Notes under the pieces: model-generated
Database searches by the model: none
What the model was told of the DNA's origin: nothing
The model's input: only the letters and a program-made list of their open reading frames with translations
Position numbers and translations under genes: made by a program
DNA from: Kocuria sp.
Lineage (GTDB): Bacteria; Actinomycetota; Actinomycetes; Actinomycetales; Micrococcaceae
DNA: 31,508 nt
Direction of reading: 5' to 3'
Assembly: GCA_030453435.1 (NCBI GenBank)
Contig: JAKDKI010000002.1
Location: 1-31,508, forward strand
In this document: piece by piece, positions 15,946 through 23,733 of the stretch
Position numbering within the stretch: position 1 is the stretch's first letter
How the letters are laid out: every line of letters begins with the position of its first letter

Positions 15946-16477
15946 TGGTGCTCAGATCAAGGGGTTCGAAGGGGGCAGAGCTCCCTCGCGAGCAGGGACG
16001 GAGGGCACGAGCGCCAGCGCTGTGTCCGACGGCCCTACTGCTCGCCCTGACCCGTACCCCTACATCGCGCTCTCCTCAGATGTGGCTGCCTCGAAGGACG
16101 GTCGTCGGGATGGTCGCTTGGACATTCGGTTCGGTGCTCAGACCCTTGCGGCCGTCCGTGCTCGGGCCGATCGGCTGAATCTGCCGCCGTCGACGTGGGT
16201 GAAGTCCGTGGTGCGCGATGCCCTGGATCGTCGGCGCACCGAGGCCTTCGACGCCGCGCTCGGTGCTGCGGTGCTGGTCATCGAGGAGCGCGCCCAGGCC
16301 GGTGCTGAGGCGCGGGTCCTGGCCGATCAGATCCGGCCGCTCGCGATCAACATCAACGACCTCGACCGTCGCGCTCGTGCAGGCCAGTTGGTGCACGTCG
16401 ACCGGACGCTGTTGGTCGAGCTGATCGGCCTCCTGCGGGAGGTCCGTGGTTTGCTCGGCGATCGGGTGGCGGCATGA
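15932..16477 (+). CDS. mobC: MobC-like relaxosome accessory protein
   Basis: A 181-aa protein with a ribbon-helix-helix region: the strand LDIRFGAQ is followed by helices TLAAVRARADRLNLPPSTW and VKSVVRDALDRRR (about 62-105). The tail, NINDLDRRARAGQ then LLVELIGLLREVRGLL, is the usual MobC (PF05713-like) C-terminus. MobC proteins bind oriT and help the relaxase open the strands. The ATG at 15932 is supported by GGAGG upstream. Its stop overlaps the relaxase ATG (ATGA), so the two are coupled. Confidence 0.82.
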   Translation: MTGSDGAQIKGFEGGRAPSRAGTEGTSASAVSDGPTARPDPYPYIALSSDVAASKDGRRDGRLDIRFGAQTLAAVRARADRLNLPPSTWVKSVVRDALDRRRTEAFDAALGAAVLVIEERAQAGAEARVLADQIRPLAININDLDRRARAGQLVHVDRTLLVELIGLLREVRGLLGDRVAA

Positions 16478-17754
16478 GCACGACGTACTACGCACCGAGT
16501 CGATCCGCAGCCGCGTCGGAGGCCTACGTCCGTGGCCTGGACGACACCCGGGGTGTCGCGATCGCGTGCGACGTCCCGGGTCCGCCCGGTTCGTGGTCTG
16601 CTGCTGCGCAGGCGCTTGCCGAGGCGAACGGTCGCCCGGTGCAGGCACTGCACTACCGGCAGTCCTTCAGCTCGACCGAGTTCGACCCGAGCGACCCCGA
16701 GGACGTCCAACGCGTCAATGATCTCGGCTACCAGTTGGCGAAGAAGATGCATCCGAACTCCGACGCCCTCGTAGTCACCCACATCGACGGTAAGGGTGGG
16801 CATCCGCACAACCACATTCTGGTGATCAACCACAACCGCGAGACGGGTCGGGCCCTGGAGAACTATCGGTCGTTCCATGACCGTCCGGACCAGGGCGGTC
16901 AGCGCGGTGTGCAGTCCGCCAACGACGAGCTCATGCGTGAGCACGGGCTATCGATTGTGCAGAGTCCGGGCCACCCGCCGGTGGACTGGGAGATCCGCCG
17001 CGAAGACTTCGCCGAAGACTCGCTCGACCGCGCCATGGGTGACCGCATGCAGGCCGCACTAATGGACCCGAGGTCGGTCGACGAGGGCGGTCTGCGGACA
17101 GTCCTCGAGGAGCAGAACCACGGGCTCGACGAGTACGGCGACAGGGTGCCGCGGATGCGTCTGGTCCCGAGCAAGAACAAGAAGACCGGCGCGAACGTCT
17201 GGACCCTGAAGATCCAGGACCTGCGCGATGGCGCGCGACGGACTGAGCGCCGGGCAACGTGCTCGCGGCTGTCCGCGGACTTCACCCCCGAAGGCGCGGC
17301 CGCGTTCTTCGACTACCACGAGCGGATGAAGGAGCAGGACGATGAGCGCAGCACTCGAGCGGCTGAAGCAGCAGAGCGAGCAGGCCGGGCAGCAGCAGCA
17401 GCTCGACAGCCCGGAGACGACGGCGGTCTTGACCTCGATCCTTGTCGCCGTCGAAGCGCAGAACTCGACGATCGCGCGACTGAGCGAGCGGCAGAAGGAA
17501 CTGGCCGGCTTCGTGAAGATCATGGACGAGCAGCAGACGCTCCAGATGGAGCGGCTGTCGAATCAGGTGTCGATCTCCTCGACGTCCGGACGCGCGCCGC
17601 AGCCGAGCGAGAGCGTCGAGCGCAGGCTCAGCGAGATCGAGAAGACGCTGACCGAGTTCGTCAGCGCTCTCGACGGGAAGCAGCTGCGCGCGGCGGTGTC
17701 GACGCTGATCACCGAGGCGAGCAGGAACCGGACGGACATGGCCTCGGCGACTGA
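16474..17754 (+). CDS. mobA: MOBP-type relaxase with an overprinted C-terminal tail
   Basis: The relaxase nicks oriT and is carried to the recipient bound to the transferred strand. The metal-binding triad is in VTHIDGKGGHPHNHI: His103, with His110, His112 and His114. The preceding SFSSTEFDPSDPEDVQRVND segment and the NDELMREHGLS region are typical of the family. Coding bias is strong to 17340. Beyond that the frame stays open to 17754 but loses third-position GC bias and becomes Arg/Ala/Asp-rich, while the MobB-like gene occupies another frame. The last 138 residues are therefore either a genuine overprinted tail or the result of a lost stop. The functional core is about 290 aa. Confidence 0.85.
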   Translation: MSTTYYAPSRSAAASEAYVRGLDDTRGVAIACDVPGPPGSWSAAAQALAEANGRPVQALHYRQSFSSTEFDPSDPEDVQRVNDLGYQLAKKMHPNSDALVVTHIDGKGGHPHNHILVINHNRETGRALENYRSFHDRPDQGGQRGVQSANDELMREHGLSIVQSPGHPPVDWEIRREDFAEDSLDRAMGDRMQAALMDPRSVDEGGLRTVLEEQNHGLDEYGDRVPRMRLVPSKNKKTGANVWTLKIQDLRDGARRTERRATCSRLSADFTPEGAAAFFDYHERMKEQDDERSTRAAEAAERAGRAAAAARQPGDDGGLDLDPCRRRSAELDDRATERAAEGTGRLREDHGRAADAPDGAAVESGVDLLDVRTRAAAERERRAQAQRDREDADRVRQRSRREAAARGGVDADHRGEQEPDGHGLGD

Positions 17755-18238
17755 TCGGGCCGCTGAGCAGGTTGCCGCGTCAAACCAGTTGGTCAGACAG
17801 GCCGTCGGCGCCGCATCCCGAATCGAGAAGCAGGCAGAGGTTGCGATCAGCAAGGTCACCAGTGACGCCGCCGGCGTGGTCGCCGGTCAGGCCCTTGAGA
17901 AGATCGCGGCCGCCCAGGCTCGGGCCGAGAAGGTCTTGGCGGTGGTCTCCCGCGTCGAAGCACGCCAGCTCTGGACCGCCGCCGGTGCCATGTGCCTCGC
18001 GCTCCTTCCTGCGGCGACCGTCGTGCTGGGCGGAGTGCTGGTCGTCGCCGGCGTGGTCTTCGGCTGGGAGGTCGCCGTCACTGCGGAGGCGGCAACGTGG
18101 TTGCGCTGGGTCAGGGGCATTGGTGCCCTCCTCGGCACAGGGTGCGCCCTGTTCGGTTTGGCCGTTGCCGTCCGCTGGGTCGCCGGTCACGTCGGCTCCT
18201 GGAGGACCTCGCCAGTGTCCATCCGCTGGCGTAGGTAG
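17342..18238 (+). CDS. MobB-like membrane-anchored mobilization protein
   Basis: A 298-aa protein: a Gln/Glu-rich N-terminus, long coiled-coil helices (about 25-205), then two hydrophobic segments (about 209-245 and 253-281) and a short basic tail. Codon bias is strong from ATG 17342, with AGGAG at 17330-17334, so this frame is the main coding frame of the overlap. RSF1010 MobB, a membrane protein stabilising the relaxosome at the coupling protein, is also encoded within its relaxase gene in another frame. By analogy this protein may tether the relaxosome to the membrane. Sequence homology to MobB itself is not evident to me. Confidence 0.75.
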   Translation: MSAALERLKQQSEQAGQQQQLDSPETTAVLTSILVAVEAQNSTIARLSERQKELAGFVKIMDEQQTLQMERLSNQVSISSTSGRAPQPSESVERRLSEIEKTLTEFVSALDGKQLRAAVSTLITEASRNRTDMASATDRAAEQVAASNQLVRQAVGAASRIEKQAEVAISKVTSDAAGVVAGQALEKIAAAQARAEKVLAVVSRVEARQLWTAAGAMCLALLPAATVVLGGVLVVAGVVFGWEVAVTAEAATWLRWVRGIGALLGTGCALFGLAVAVRWVAGHVGSWRTSPVSIRWRR

Positions 18239-18247
18239 AGGAAACAG

Positions 18248-18862
18248 ATGCGACCACGACAGCTGAGGTCAGGAGCTCGGTACGGCTATACGCGCACCTC
18301 TACATGGGACAAGCGGACTGGTGCGCTTCAACGCCGGGCGCTGATCGGTGCCGGTGTGCCCGAGGACCAGATCTGGTCCGACCAAGTCTCCGCAGGTAAA
18401 GCAGCCAGCAGCCGGCCGGGCTGGTCAGCACTGGAAGCACGCCTGCGCAAAGGCGACGAACTCGTCGTGTGGCGCATCGACCGGGTCGGTCGCTCCCTCG
18501 TCGACGTAGTCATGACGGTGACCGACCTCATCGACCGTGGCGTCCTCGTTCGGTCGGTCTCGGACGGCCTCGATCCGTCCACCCCGAAGGGCCGTCTGAT
18601 GCTGCGCATCATGTCGACGCTGGCGGATTGCGAGCGTGAGCTGACCAGAGAACGGGTCCAAACCGGCCTGGACGCGGCCAAGGCCCGAGGGGTCCGGTTC
18701 GGTCGCCCAGAGGTCGACCCAGACGAGATGGCCCGGCGGGTGCGCACGGTCGAGCACCTGGTGGGCACCGAGGGCATGACCGTGACACAGGCCGTGAGGA
18801 TGGTCGCCTGGTCGCGAGCAAGCTATTACCGCTACCGGGCTAGCGGTCGTGAAGACCCCTGA
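18248..18862 (+). CDS. Serine recombinase (resolvase/invertase family)
   Basis: A 204-aa small serine recombinase. The N-terminal catalytic domain has YTRTST with nucleophile Ser18, then GDELVVWRIDRVGRSLVD (DRxGRS motif) and the E-helix region SDGLDPSTPKGRLMLRIMSTLADCERE. A C-terminal HTH (about 170-200) ends in SRASYYRYRA. AGAGGA lies upstream of ATG 18248, directly after the mob genes. It may resolve multimers of the excised circle; an inversion or regulatory role is also possible. Its 3' end overlaps the convergent small gene by 23 bp. Confidence 0.88.
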   Translation: MRPRQLRSGARYGYTRTSTWDKRTGALQRRALIGAGVPEDQIWSDQVSAGKAASSRPGWSALEARLRKGDELVVWRIDRVGRSLVDVVMTVTDLIDRGVLVRSVSDGLDPSTPKGRLMLRIMSTLADCERELTRERVQTGLDAAKARGVRFGRPEVDPDEMARRVRTVEHLVGTEGMTVTQAVRMVAWSRASYYRYRASGREDP

Positions 18863-19004
18863 GCAACCTCACGGTCTCCTCCGCAGTGACGGCCATCTCA
18901 TAGTGCTGCCCGTCGATGACGAAGCCGACCGTCGTGGTCCTCGCGTCGTCATCGCCCTCGCCACCGTCGGACGGACGCGGAGGCAGTGGGATCACGTCAC
19001 CCAT
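18840..19004 (-). CDS. 54-aa protein coupled to the 182-aa gene, unknown
   Basis: A 54-aa product starting GDVIPLPPRPSDGGEG and ending in a compact domain (VGFVIDGQHYEMAVTAEETVRLLRGLHD) that looks like a strand-strand-helix. The ATG at 19004 overlaps the end of the 182-aa gene by 8 bp, so translation is coupled. Function unknown. The short charged linker and overlap argue that it is a real gene rather than a shadow. Confidence 0.6.
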   Translation of the reverse strand: MGDVIPLPPRPSDGGEGDDDARTTTVGFVIDGQHYEMAVTAEETVRLLRGLHDR

Positions 19005-19545
19005 CGTGCTCGTCCGCCTCGTCGGTGTCGCGGATAACCGTGAGCAGCTGGTCAGCAGGCCAGACCTCCGTGCCGGTCGTGTCCTCGAAGTCGACCGTGA
19101 CGACCGGCTCATCCGCCGCGTTGATGCCACTCTCGTGCACGCCCGCGACAATCCGGTCGAGACGCCACACGAGATCGCCCGGCCGAAGATTGGATGCTCG
19201 GATCTCGAGCACATCGCCTTCCGTCCCCTCGGGCACCTCGTCCCACGACGACCACATGTCGTGGAACCATTCGAGTAGTGCCCTGTGCAGACCGCTGCCG
19301 GACGTGATGCCCGCGGTCCTCGATGCGTCGTCGTCGCGAGCCTCGAGCCACGCCTCTCCAATCCGCCCCCCGGGCGCGATGTCGGCGTGGGCGACGACCA
19401 TCACCCCCGCAACCCCGGGATCGGGCTCCACGATGCCGACGTCGAGCGTGCACATGAAGGACATGCTGAGCGGCGGGTCGTCGGTCCCTTGATGAGCCTC
19501 GAAGCGGATGAACTGGTCTGTCAGGAGCGCGTCAAGATCGGTCAT
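18997..19545 (-). CDS. Hypothetical protein, 182 aa
   Basis: I do not recognise the family. The N-terminal two thirds is mixed alpha/beta (FEAHQG, VMVVAHADIAPGG, LLEWFHDMW). The C-terminal part (about 118-175) reads as a small beta barrel: NLRPGDLVWRLDRIV and VTVDFEDTTGTEVWPADQLLTV, a pattern seen in small actinobacterial nucleic-acid or ligand-binding barrels. The start ATG 19545 lacks a strong ribosome binding site. It forms a two-gene unit with the 54-aa gene, convergent to the resolvase. Confidence 0.62.
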   Translation of the reverse strand: MTDLDALLTDQFIRFEAHQGTDDPPLSMSFMCTLDVGIVEPDPGVAGVMVVAHADIAPGGRIGEAWLEARDDDASRTAGITSGSGLHRALLEWFHDMWSSWDEVPEGTEGDVLEIRASNLRPGDLVWRLDRIVAGVHESGINAADEPVVTVDFEDTTGTEVWPADQLLTVIRDTDEADEHDG

Positions 19546-19568
19546 CTCGCAACCGTGCCACGCTCCTG

Positions 19569-19683
19569 TGTCTCAGAAAGTCCGTCGACGAGATCAACGG
19601 ACCGTGAGACACCGGCAGCTACCGGATCTACGGTGACGAGGTGACCGGATCTGGGGTCTCGCAAGGGTGATCCATGAGACACC
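19569..19683. repeat. Repeat cluster: nested inverted repeats and direct repeats
   Basis: TGTCTCA (19569-19575) pairs with TGAGACA (19605-19611), and inside it GTCCGT (19580-19585) pairs with ACGGAC (19597-19602). TGAGACACC occurs at 19605-19613 and again at 19675-19683. ACCGGATCT occurs at 19621-19629 and 19644-19652. The arrangement resembles a recombinase or regulator site. Confidence 0.6.
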
Positions 19684-19934
19684 ATGTCGACTCAGGTTCG
19701 AGCTCGCATCCCGCAGGCGAACAACTACCTCGTGTCACCGGTCGGCGTCGTGCTCGAGACCGCGTCCGCAGTGAGGGCCGAGGAATCGTGCAAGCCAGTA
19801 GCGAAGTCCGGCCCTAGCTCCAACGGCGTCCACCGGCCGCCGGGTTGCTGGACCGATGGTCGGCACGGAGTCCCCACCATCGCCACCAGGAACTTGCTGG
19901 ACAACCCAGACCGCCAGCCCCCTGCGCAACGAGA

Positions 19935-19964
19935 GAGGCCCGACAGCCGGAGCTGTCGAGCCTC
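19935..19964 (-). terminator. Probable terminator of the 106-aa gene
   Basis: On the minus strand GAGGC.CGACAGC pairs with GCTGTCG.GCCTC around a 4-nt loop, with one mismatched pair, followed by TCTCTCG. It starts 11 bp after the stop codon at 19975. Confidence 0.6.
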
Positions 19965-19974
19965 ATGCGTGTGG

Positions 19975-20295
19975 CTAGTTGCTGACCTTCCCTGCCGCGA
20001 TGAGCTCGCGAGCCCGCTGTTGCTGTGCATGGTCGCCGAAGTGATCGACTGCAGCGACGAGATCGATCTCCTCCTCGAGCGCGTACCGGATGCCGTCGTG
20101 ACGGTCGCCGGAGCCGCCGAGCACGCTCACGCCGCCGAGCGCGTCCAACTGCGAGAGCTGCAGGAAGGACCTGTGCACGAAGTCCGTGGCCAGGCCGTCC
20201 TCGGTGTCCACGAGGTCCGGGACGTAGTCCAAGCCCGGCACGAGGCCCATGGCCTTCGTGTCGTAGCCAAGCCTGTTGAGTTGCGTAGTGTGCAT
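19975..20295 (-). CDS. Hypothetical protein, 106 aa
   Basis: A soluble acidic protein with no motif I can name. It begins LNRLGYDTKAMGLVPGLDYV and has a helical C-terminus (EEEIDLVAAVDHFGDHAQQQRARELIAAGK). Support for a real gene is a strong GAGGAGA ribosome binding site before ATG 20295, good codon bias and a terminator just downstream. It is transcribed alone between the resolvase region and the HhH-like gene. Confidence 0.68.
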   Translation of the reverse strand: MHTTQLNRLGYDTKAMGLVPGLDYVPDLVDTEDGLATDFVHRSFLQLSQLDALGGVSVLGGSGDRHDGIRYALEEEIDLVAAVDHFGDHAQQQRARELIAAGKVSN

Positions 20296-20364
20296 GGGGA
20301 TCTCCTCGAGTCTGGGCGGCCACGACTTGCTCGCAGCACTTGTTCAGCCCCTCGTACTCACCCG

Positions 20365-20384
20365 GGCCGGGCGTTCGCCCGGCC
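20365..20384. repeat. Perfect GC-rich hairpin between divergent genes
   Basis: GGCCGGGC (20365-20372) and GCCCGGCC (20377-20384) flank a GTTC loop. It lies between the divergent 106-aa and HhH-like genes. It has no T-run and may be an operator or insulator-type structure. Confidence 0.4.
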
Positions 20385-20471
20385 GCTTGTGGCCGGGAGT
20401 TCGCCTTCCTCGTCGAGGCATTTCACCGATGACACATTCTCCCAATACATACCGACAACGGGGGGCGTGAC

Positions 20472-20522
20472 GCTCCGTAGAGTTGAGTTTTCTGGACACC
20501 TCGTAGCCACGCCACTTACGGA
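20472..20522 (+). promoter_or_regulatory. Inverted repeat overlapping the HhH-like gene's ribosome binding site
   Basis: CTCCGTA (20472-20478) and TACGGAG (20516-20522) are perfect complements 37 nt apart. The right arm contains the GGAG ribosome binding site of ATG 20531, so pairing could limit translation. The stem is short, and the effect is speculative. Confidence 0.35.
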
Positions 20523-20530
20523 GAAGCTAA

Positions 20531-21223
20531 ATGACCGTCAGCCAGGTCGAAGTCGATGCATTGGTCTCGTACTGCCGGAGCAACCTCGGCGAAAAGGACC
20601 TGTGGATCACTCCGGAGGGGTACCCGAACAGCCTCGCGCTGTGCATCATCGACTCGATCTACTCGACGGGATCGCACTACACGTCAGTCGTGAACGTCAT
20701 CAACCGATACCGGGCCGCGCATGGACAACGCGACGGCGCCGCAGCCCTGCTGGAGTCGATCTCCGCGGCCGGTGGTGCTCGAGCGTGGGCGAACTCTGTC
20801 GCGGGCAACTTGAAACCGGCTCACACGAAGCCGGGGGCTCCCCTCAAGGCCGAGGTCATCGGACAGGCGGCTGCGCTCATGCTCAAGCACGGCATCGACA
20901 CGGTCGAGGACTTAGTCCTGGCGGTCGAGACCAGCCCTCAGGGCAACCCGGTCCACGACGCCTGGAAGAAGCTGCCCAGCCAAGGATCCGGGGTGACGTA
21001 CTCGTACCTGCTGCTGCTCGCCGGGCTGCCGTCTGTGAAACCGGACCGCATGGTCCTGCGGTTCCTGGAGCGGGCACTGGGAACCGGCGTACCGATGACC
21101 ACCGACCGTGCATTTGAGCTGGTCATGGCTGCCGCGGACAGGCTCGAGGTCAGCCCGCGGACCCTGGACCACGTCATCTGGCGCGCAGCATCTGGCCGAG
21201 ACTTGACCGATCAAACTCTGTGA
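20531..21223 (+). CDS. HhH-GPD-like (DNA glycosylase fold) protein
   Basis: A 230-aa helical protein. The region GSGVTYSYLLLLAGLPSVKPDRMVLRFLERALG (about 152-184) resembles the helix-hairpin-helix plus catalytic-Asp region of endonuclease III-like enzymes, with Asp172 in VKPDRM at the position of the glycosylase Asp. No iron-sulfur cysteine cluster follows. The rest is helical and fits the same fold loosely. It may act on modified or damaged bases. It is convergent with the GmrSD-like gene and probably part of the defence cargo. I am moderately sure of the fold, not of activity. Confidence 0.6.
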   Translation: MTVSQVEVDALVSYCRSNLGEKDLWITPEGYPNSLALCIIDSIYSTGSHYTSVVNVINRYRAAHGQRDGAAALLESISAAGGARAWANSVAGNLKPAHTKPGAPLKAEVIGQAAALMLKHGIDTVEDLVLAVETSPQGNPVHDAWKKLPSQGSGVTYSYLLLLAGLPSVKPDRMVLRFLERALGTGVPMTTDRAFELVMAAADRLEVSPRTLDHVIWRAASGRDLTDQTL

Positions 21224-21286
21224 AGACGTCGAGGACGACAAACTCCCAATGACTGAGGCGGATCCGATGCAGCCGCATGGCGTGCC

Positions 21287-23065
21287 TTAGGCCAGCGGGA
21301 ACCGCCCGATCACCTTGTCAGCCAACACTTTCGTGCGCGCCTCGATGTCATCAGCGGTCCACGACTCCCGAGTGGCGAGCTCGGCGTTCAACGAGAAGCC
21401 GTTCTTGTAGCCGATGGGCAGGCCCTTCGAATCCTGGCGGTCACGCTTCTCAACGAAGGATTTGTTGCCGAGATTGCTGTTGTAGGCCGTGATCGTGAGG
21501 TTCCCCAGCCTGTGCCGGTGCTCCTCCTGCACCTGCGCAGCAACCTCTTTGCCTCCGAGCATCTCCTGCCATGCGGCGGGCAGATTCTCACCCTGCGGGA
21601 GGATGTGTTCGATCGTCCAGACGAAGTGGTTCTTCTCCTGCCGCCACAGGTCCGCCCATGTCTCCTTGGTCATCGCATCCTCGGCCAGGGTGGTCAGCAC
21701 GAACCGGGCGACGTCGGTGTTCTCTTCGTAGATCCGACCGAGGAGCCGGGCTCGGAACTCCTCGTCGGAGGCTGAGACGCTGTTCAGCTTCTCTCTGACG
21801 ACCTTCAGAACGTCATTGCCACGGGCGTCACCCACAGCGTCGATGGTCGTCATGAAGAGCTTCGCCAGCGCGTAAGTGGGCGGGTAGCCGGTGAGGTTGC
21901 GGCGGACGAAGAAATTTGTGAGGCGGTCAACGACCGCCTCGACCTGGGCGTCGGTCAACTCGAGTTCGTCCTGCTTCGTCATGAGCCACATCAGGAGGAC
22001 GTAGGACGGCGCACCCTGGGCGCGCATGAGCCGCTGGAAGGCCCGGTCGAGGGAGGTCGGCTGGTCGAGCTCCACGACGCAGTTGATGCGGCCGTAGATC
22101 TTGCTCGCCTCGACGAGGGCGTCGACGACTTTCTTCAGGTTCTGCTCCAGGAGCTTCTCGTAGACGCGGATCAGGTTGGACTTAGTGGCGACGGAGGCGT
22201 TGGGGACGTCGGGGAGCTCCGTCTTGAAGGCGTTGTAGTAGTGCCGCAGGAAGCGCTCCTGGGTGGAGTAGCTGTCGCCGAGGCTCGTCAGCATGTCGTT
22301 CCAGTGTTTGAACGCCTGATCGACATTCATGATCTGCTTCTTCTCGGACTCGGCCAAAAGGTGGTTCTTGATCAGATCCACGGGCGAGAGCGGCATGCCG
22401 CGGTTGTTCAGCGATTCGAAGAGGACGAACGCGTCGGCGTGGCTGGCGACCTCGATCTTCACAATGACCGCCTGCAGGGCCGCCTCGTGCACCCTGAGCG
22501 CAGCCTCCGTCTCGGACAGCTCCTCCGTCTCGGCGAGCTTCAGGATGGCGGCGCGGAAGTAGCGGTAGCACTTCGCGATCCGGCGGCTGGGGTAGTACGG
22601 CTTCCACTCGCCCTCAACGGGCAACCCGGCGCCTTCGAGCGTCTTGAGGTAGTCGAAGAGGTTGTGCCCTTGCTTCTGCGGTCTCACCCGCGGCTGCTGG
22701 TCAGCCTTGCGGACCAGCTGGCGACCGAGGTTCGTAACGTCCGTTCGGGTGTCGTCATCGAGCTCGTCGATGTGCTCCTTGAGCACGGAGTAGACCGCAG
22801 CAAGGAGCAGGGTCAAGGTCGTCAGTCGTTGCTGGCCGTCGACCACATGCAGGATGTTGCCCTCGAGCGTGTCCGTGGTCTGGTCGAGCGTGATGATCGT
22901 CCCCAAGAAGTGGGCGCCTTCGGCCTCGATCAGATCCTCGAACAGGTCCTCCCACTGAGCCTTGTACCAGGAGTACTCACGCTGATAGGGCGGGATCCGG
23001 TACAGCACGTTCCCCTCGTGGCTGAAGAGCGTGTGAACCGGGTACTGGTTCGCGGACTTGATCAC
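21287..23065 (-). CDS. GmrSD-like DUF262/DUF1524 type IV restriction enzyme
   Basis: A 592-aa single-chain protein. The N-terminal DUF262 (ParB/Srx-like NTPase) has YQREYSW (27-33), DGQQRLTTL (76-84) and the FESLNNRGMPLSPVDLIKN segment. The C-terminal DUF1524 is an HNH/His-Me nuclease with IEHILPQ (Glu486-His487), HRLGNLT (His518, Asn522) and YNSNLGNKSF. GmrSD and related enzymes such as BrxU cut DNA with modified cytosines using NTP, so this would target phages with modified genomes. The GTG start at 23065 follows GGAGGTG. It is a stand-alone gene, with no other restriction subunit adjoining. Confidence 0.9.
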   Translation of the reverse strand: MIKSANQYPVHTLFSHEGNVLYRIPPYQREYSWYKAQWEDLFEDLIEAEGAHFLGTIITLDQTTDTLEGNILHVVDGQQRLTTLTLLLAAVYSVLKEHIDELDDDTRTDVTNLGRQLVRKADQQPRVRPQKQGHNLFDYLKTLEGAGLPVEGEWKPYYPSRRIAKCYRYFRAAILKLAETEELSETEAALRVHEAALQAVIVKIEVASHADAFVLFESLNNRGMPLSPVDLIKNHLLAESEKKQIMNVDQAFKHWNDMLTSLGDSYSTQERFLRHYYNAFKTELPDVPNASVATKSNLIRVYEKLLEQNLKKVVDALVEASKIYGRINCVVELDQPTSLDRAFQRLMRAQGAPSYVLLMWLMTKQDELELTDAQVEAVVDRLTNFFVRRNLTGYPPTYALAKLFMTTIDAVGDARGNDVLKVVREKLNSVSASDEEFRARLLGRIYEENTDVARFVLTTLAEDAMTKETWADLWRQEKNHFVWTIEHILPQGENLPAAWQEMLGGKEVAAQVQEEHRHRLGNLTITAYNSNLGNKSFVEKRDRQDSKGLPIGYKNGFSLNAELATRESWTADDIEARTKVLADKVIGRFPLA

Positions 23066-23388
23066 GTGACACCTCCGACTTGCCGATGATGCCCAAGACT
23101 GTCAGACCTCGCCGACCTCCGCCTTGTCCGGAGCCCCGGCACCTGACTCGTGCCACTGGGTGTGTCATGTTGGGAAATCGGCACTCGACCTGGTCGTCCC
23201 CAGGGAGGTCTTGGCACATCATTCGCTATCGCACGCCGCGTGTAGTCCTTCGTCGGTGCTGCCATACAAGGTAGCCACCAAGGATGTTGGCGCTCCTAGC
23301 GAAGATCAGGCATCCTTAGACACCTTGGGCCACACGGCCCAACGCAGTCGACGGCGCCTGACCTGTGCGCTCGGGATAGGAGTGGCAC
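23066..23388. other. Divergent promoter gap, no gene seen
   Basis: This 323-bp stretch separates the GmrSD-like gene (-) from a small two-gene unit (+). It must carry promoters for both. The only notable structure is the perfect hairpin TTGGGCC (23325-23331) ACAC GGCCCAA (23336-23342), about 47 bp before ATG 23389. Short open frames here are not convincing. Confidence 0.5.
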
Positions 23389-23733
23389 ATGGGGAATCTG
23401 GGCGCATACCAGGAGATCGTGGTCAAGGCGAAGGACGCGGGTGGGGTGGAGATGCTCATCGAGAGCATAGAGAAGTCGGCAGCATTGAAGGCGATGCCGA
23501 AGGCTTTTGCGGTGGGGGTCGGATTCACCGCGGCGACGGCTCTGGGAGTCACTGCGATCATAAGGACGTACTCGAAGCGCAGTGCAGCGCACGAGGCTGA
23601 GGCAGACCGCGCGAAGGCCCAACTGGCCACCGACCTCGACGAAGAGTTGGGCAGCGGTCAGCTTCAACCTGAGGACGGGACGGACACTGAGAAGTCAAGA
23701 GATGACTCTGCTGGTCCGGAGGACAATTCATGA
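23389..23733 (+). CDS. Small single-span membrane protein, unknown
   Basis: A 114-aa protein. An amphipathic N-terminal helix (EIVVKAKDAGGVEMLIESIEKSAALKAM) is followed by one hydrophobic segment (about 44-60, FAVGVGFTAATALGVTA) and a long, acidic cytoplasmic tail (about 65-114). ATG 23389 has AGGAG upstream. It overlaps the next gene by 4 bp. No family recognised. Lying beside restriction genes it could be an accessory or effector, but nothing in the sequence proves that. Confidence 0.65.
   Translation: MGNLGAYQEIVVKAKDAGGVEMLIESIEKSAALKAMPKAFAVGVGFTAATALGVTAIIRTYSKRSAAHEAEADRAKAQLATDLDEELGSGQLQPEDGTDTEKSRDDSAGPEDNS

Larger units (their letters stand above)
19546..19974. other. Gap with clustered short repeats, no gene seen
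   Basis: Open frames here have no ribosome binding site and poor codon bias. The left part (19569-19683) has a nested inverted repeat and two pairs of direct repeats, annotated separately. The right part ends with a terminator hairpin. It could hold the resolvase's res site or the remnant of an insertion sequence. Confidence 0.5.

Noticed and set aside
19684..21117. Long plus-strand open frame of 477 codons
   Set aside because: It spans the terminator hairpin, the antisense of the 106-aa gene and the start of the HhH-like gene. It has no ribosome binding site, and its composition is that of a GC-rich shadow.
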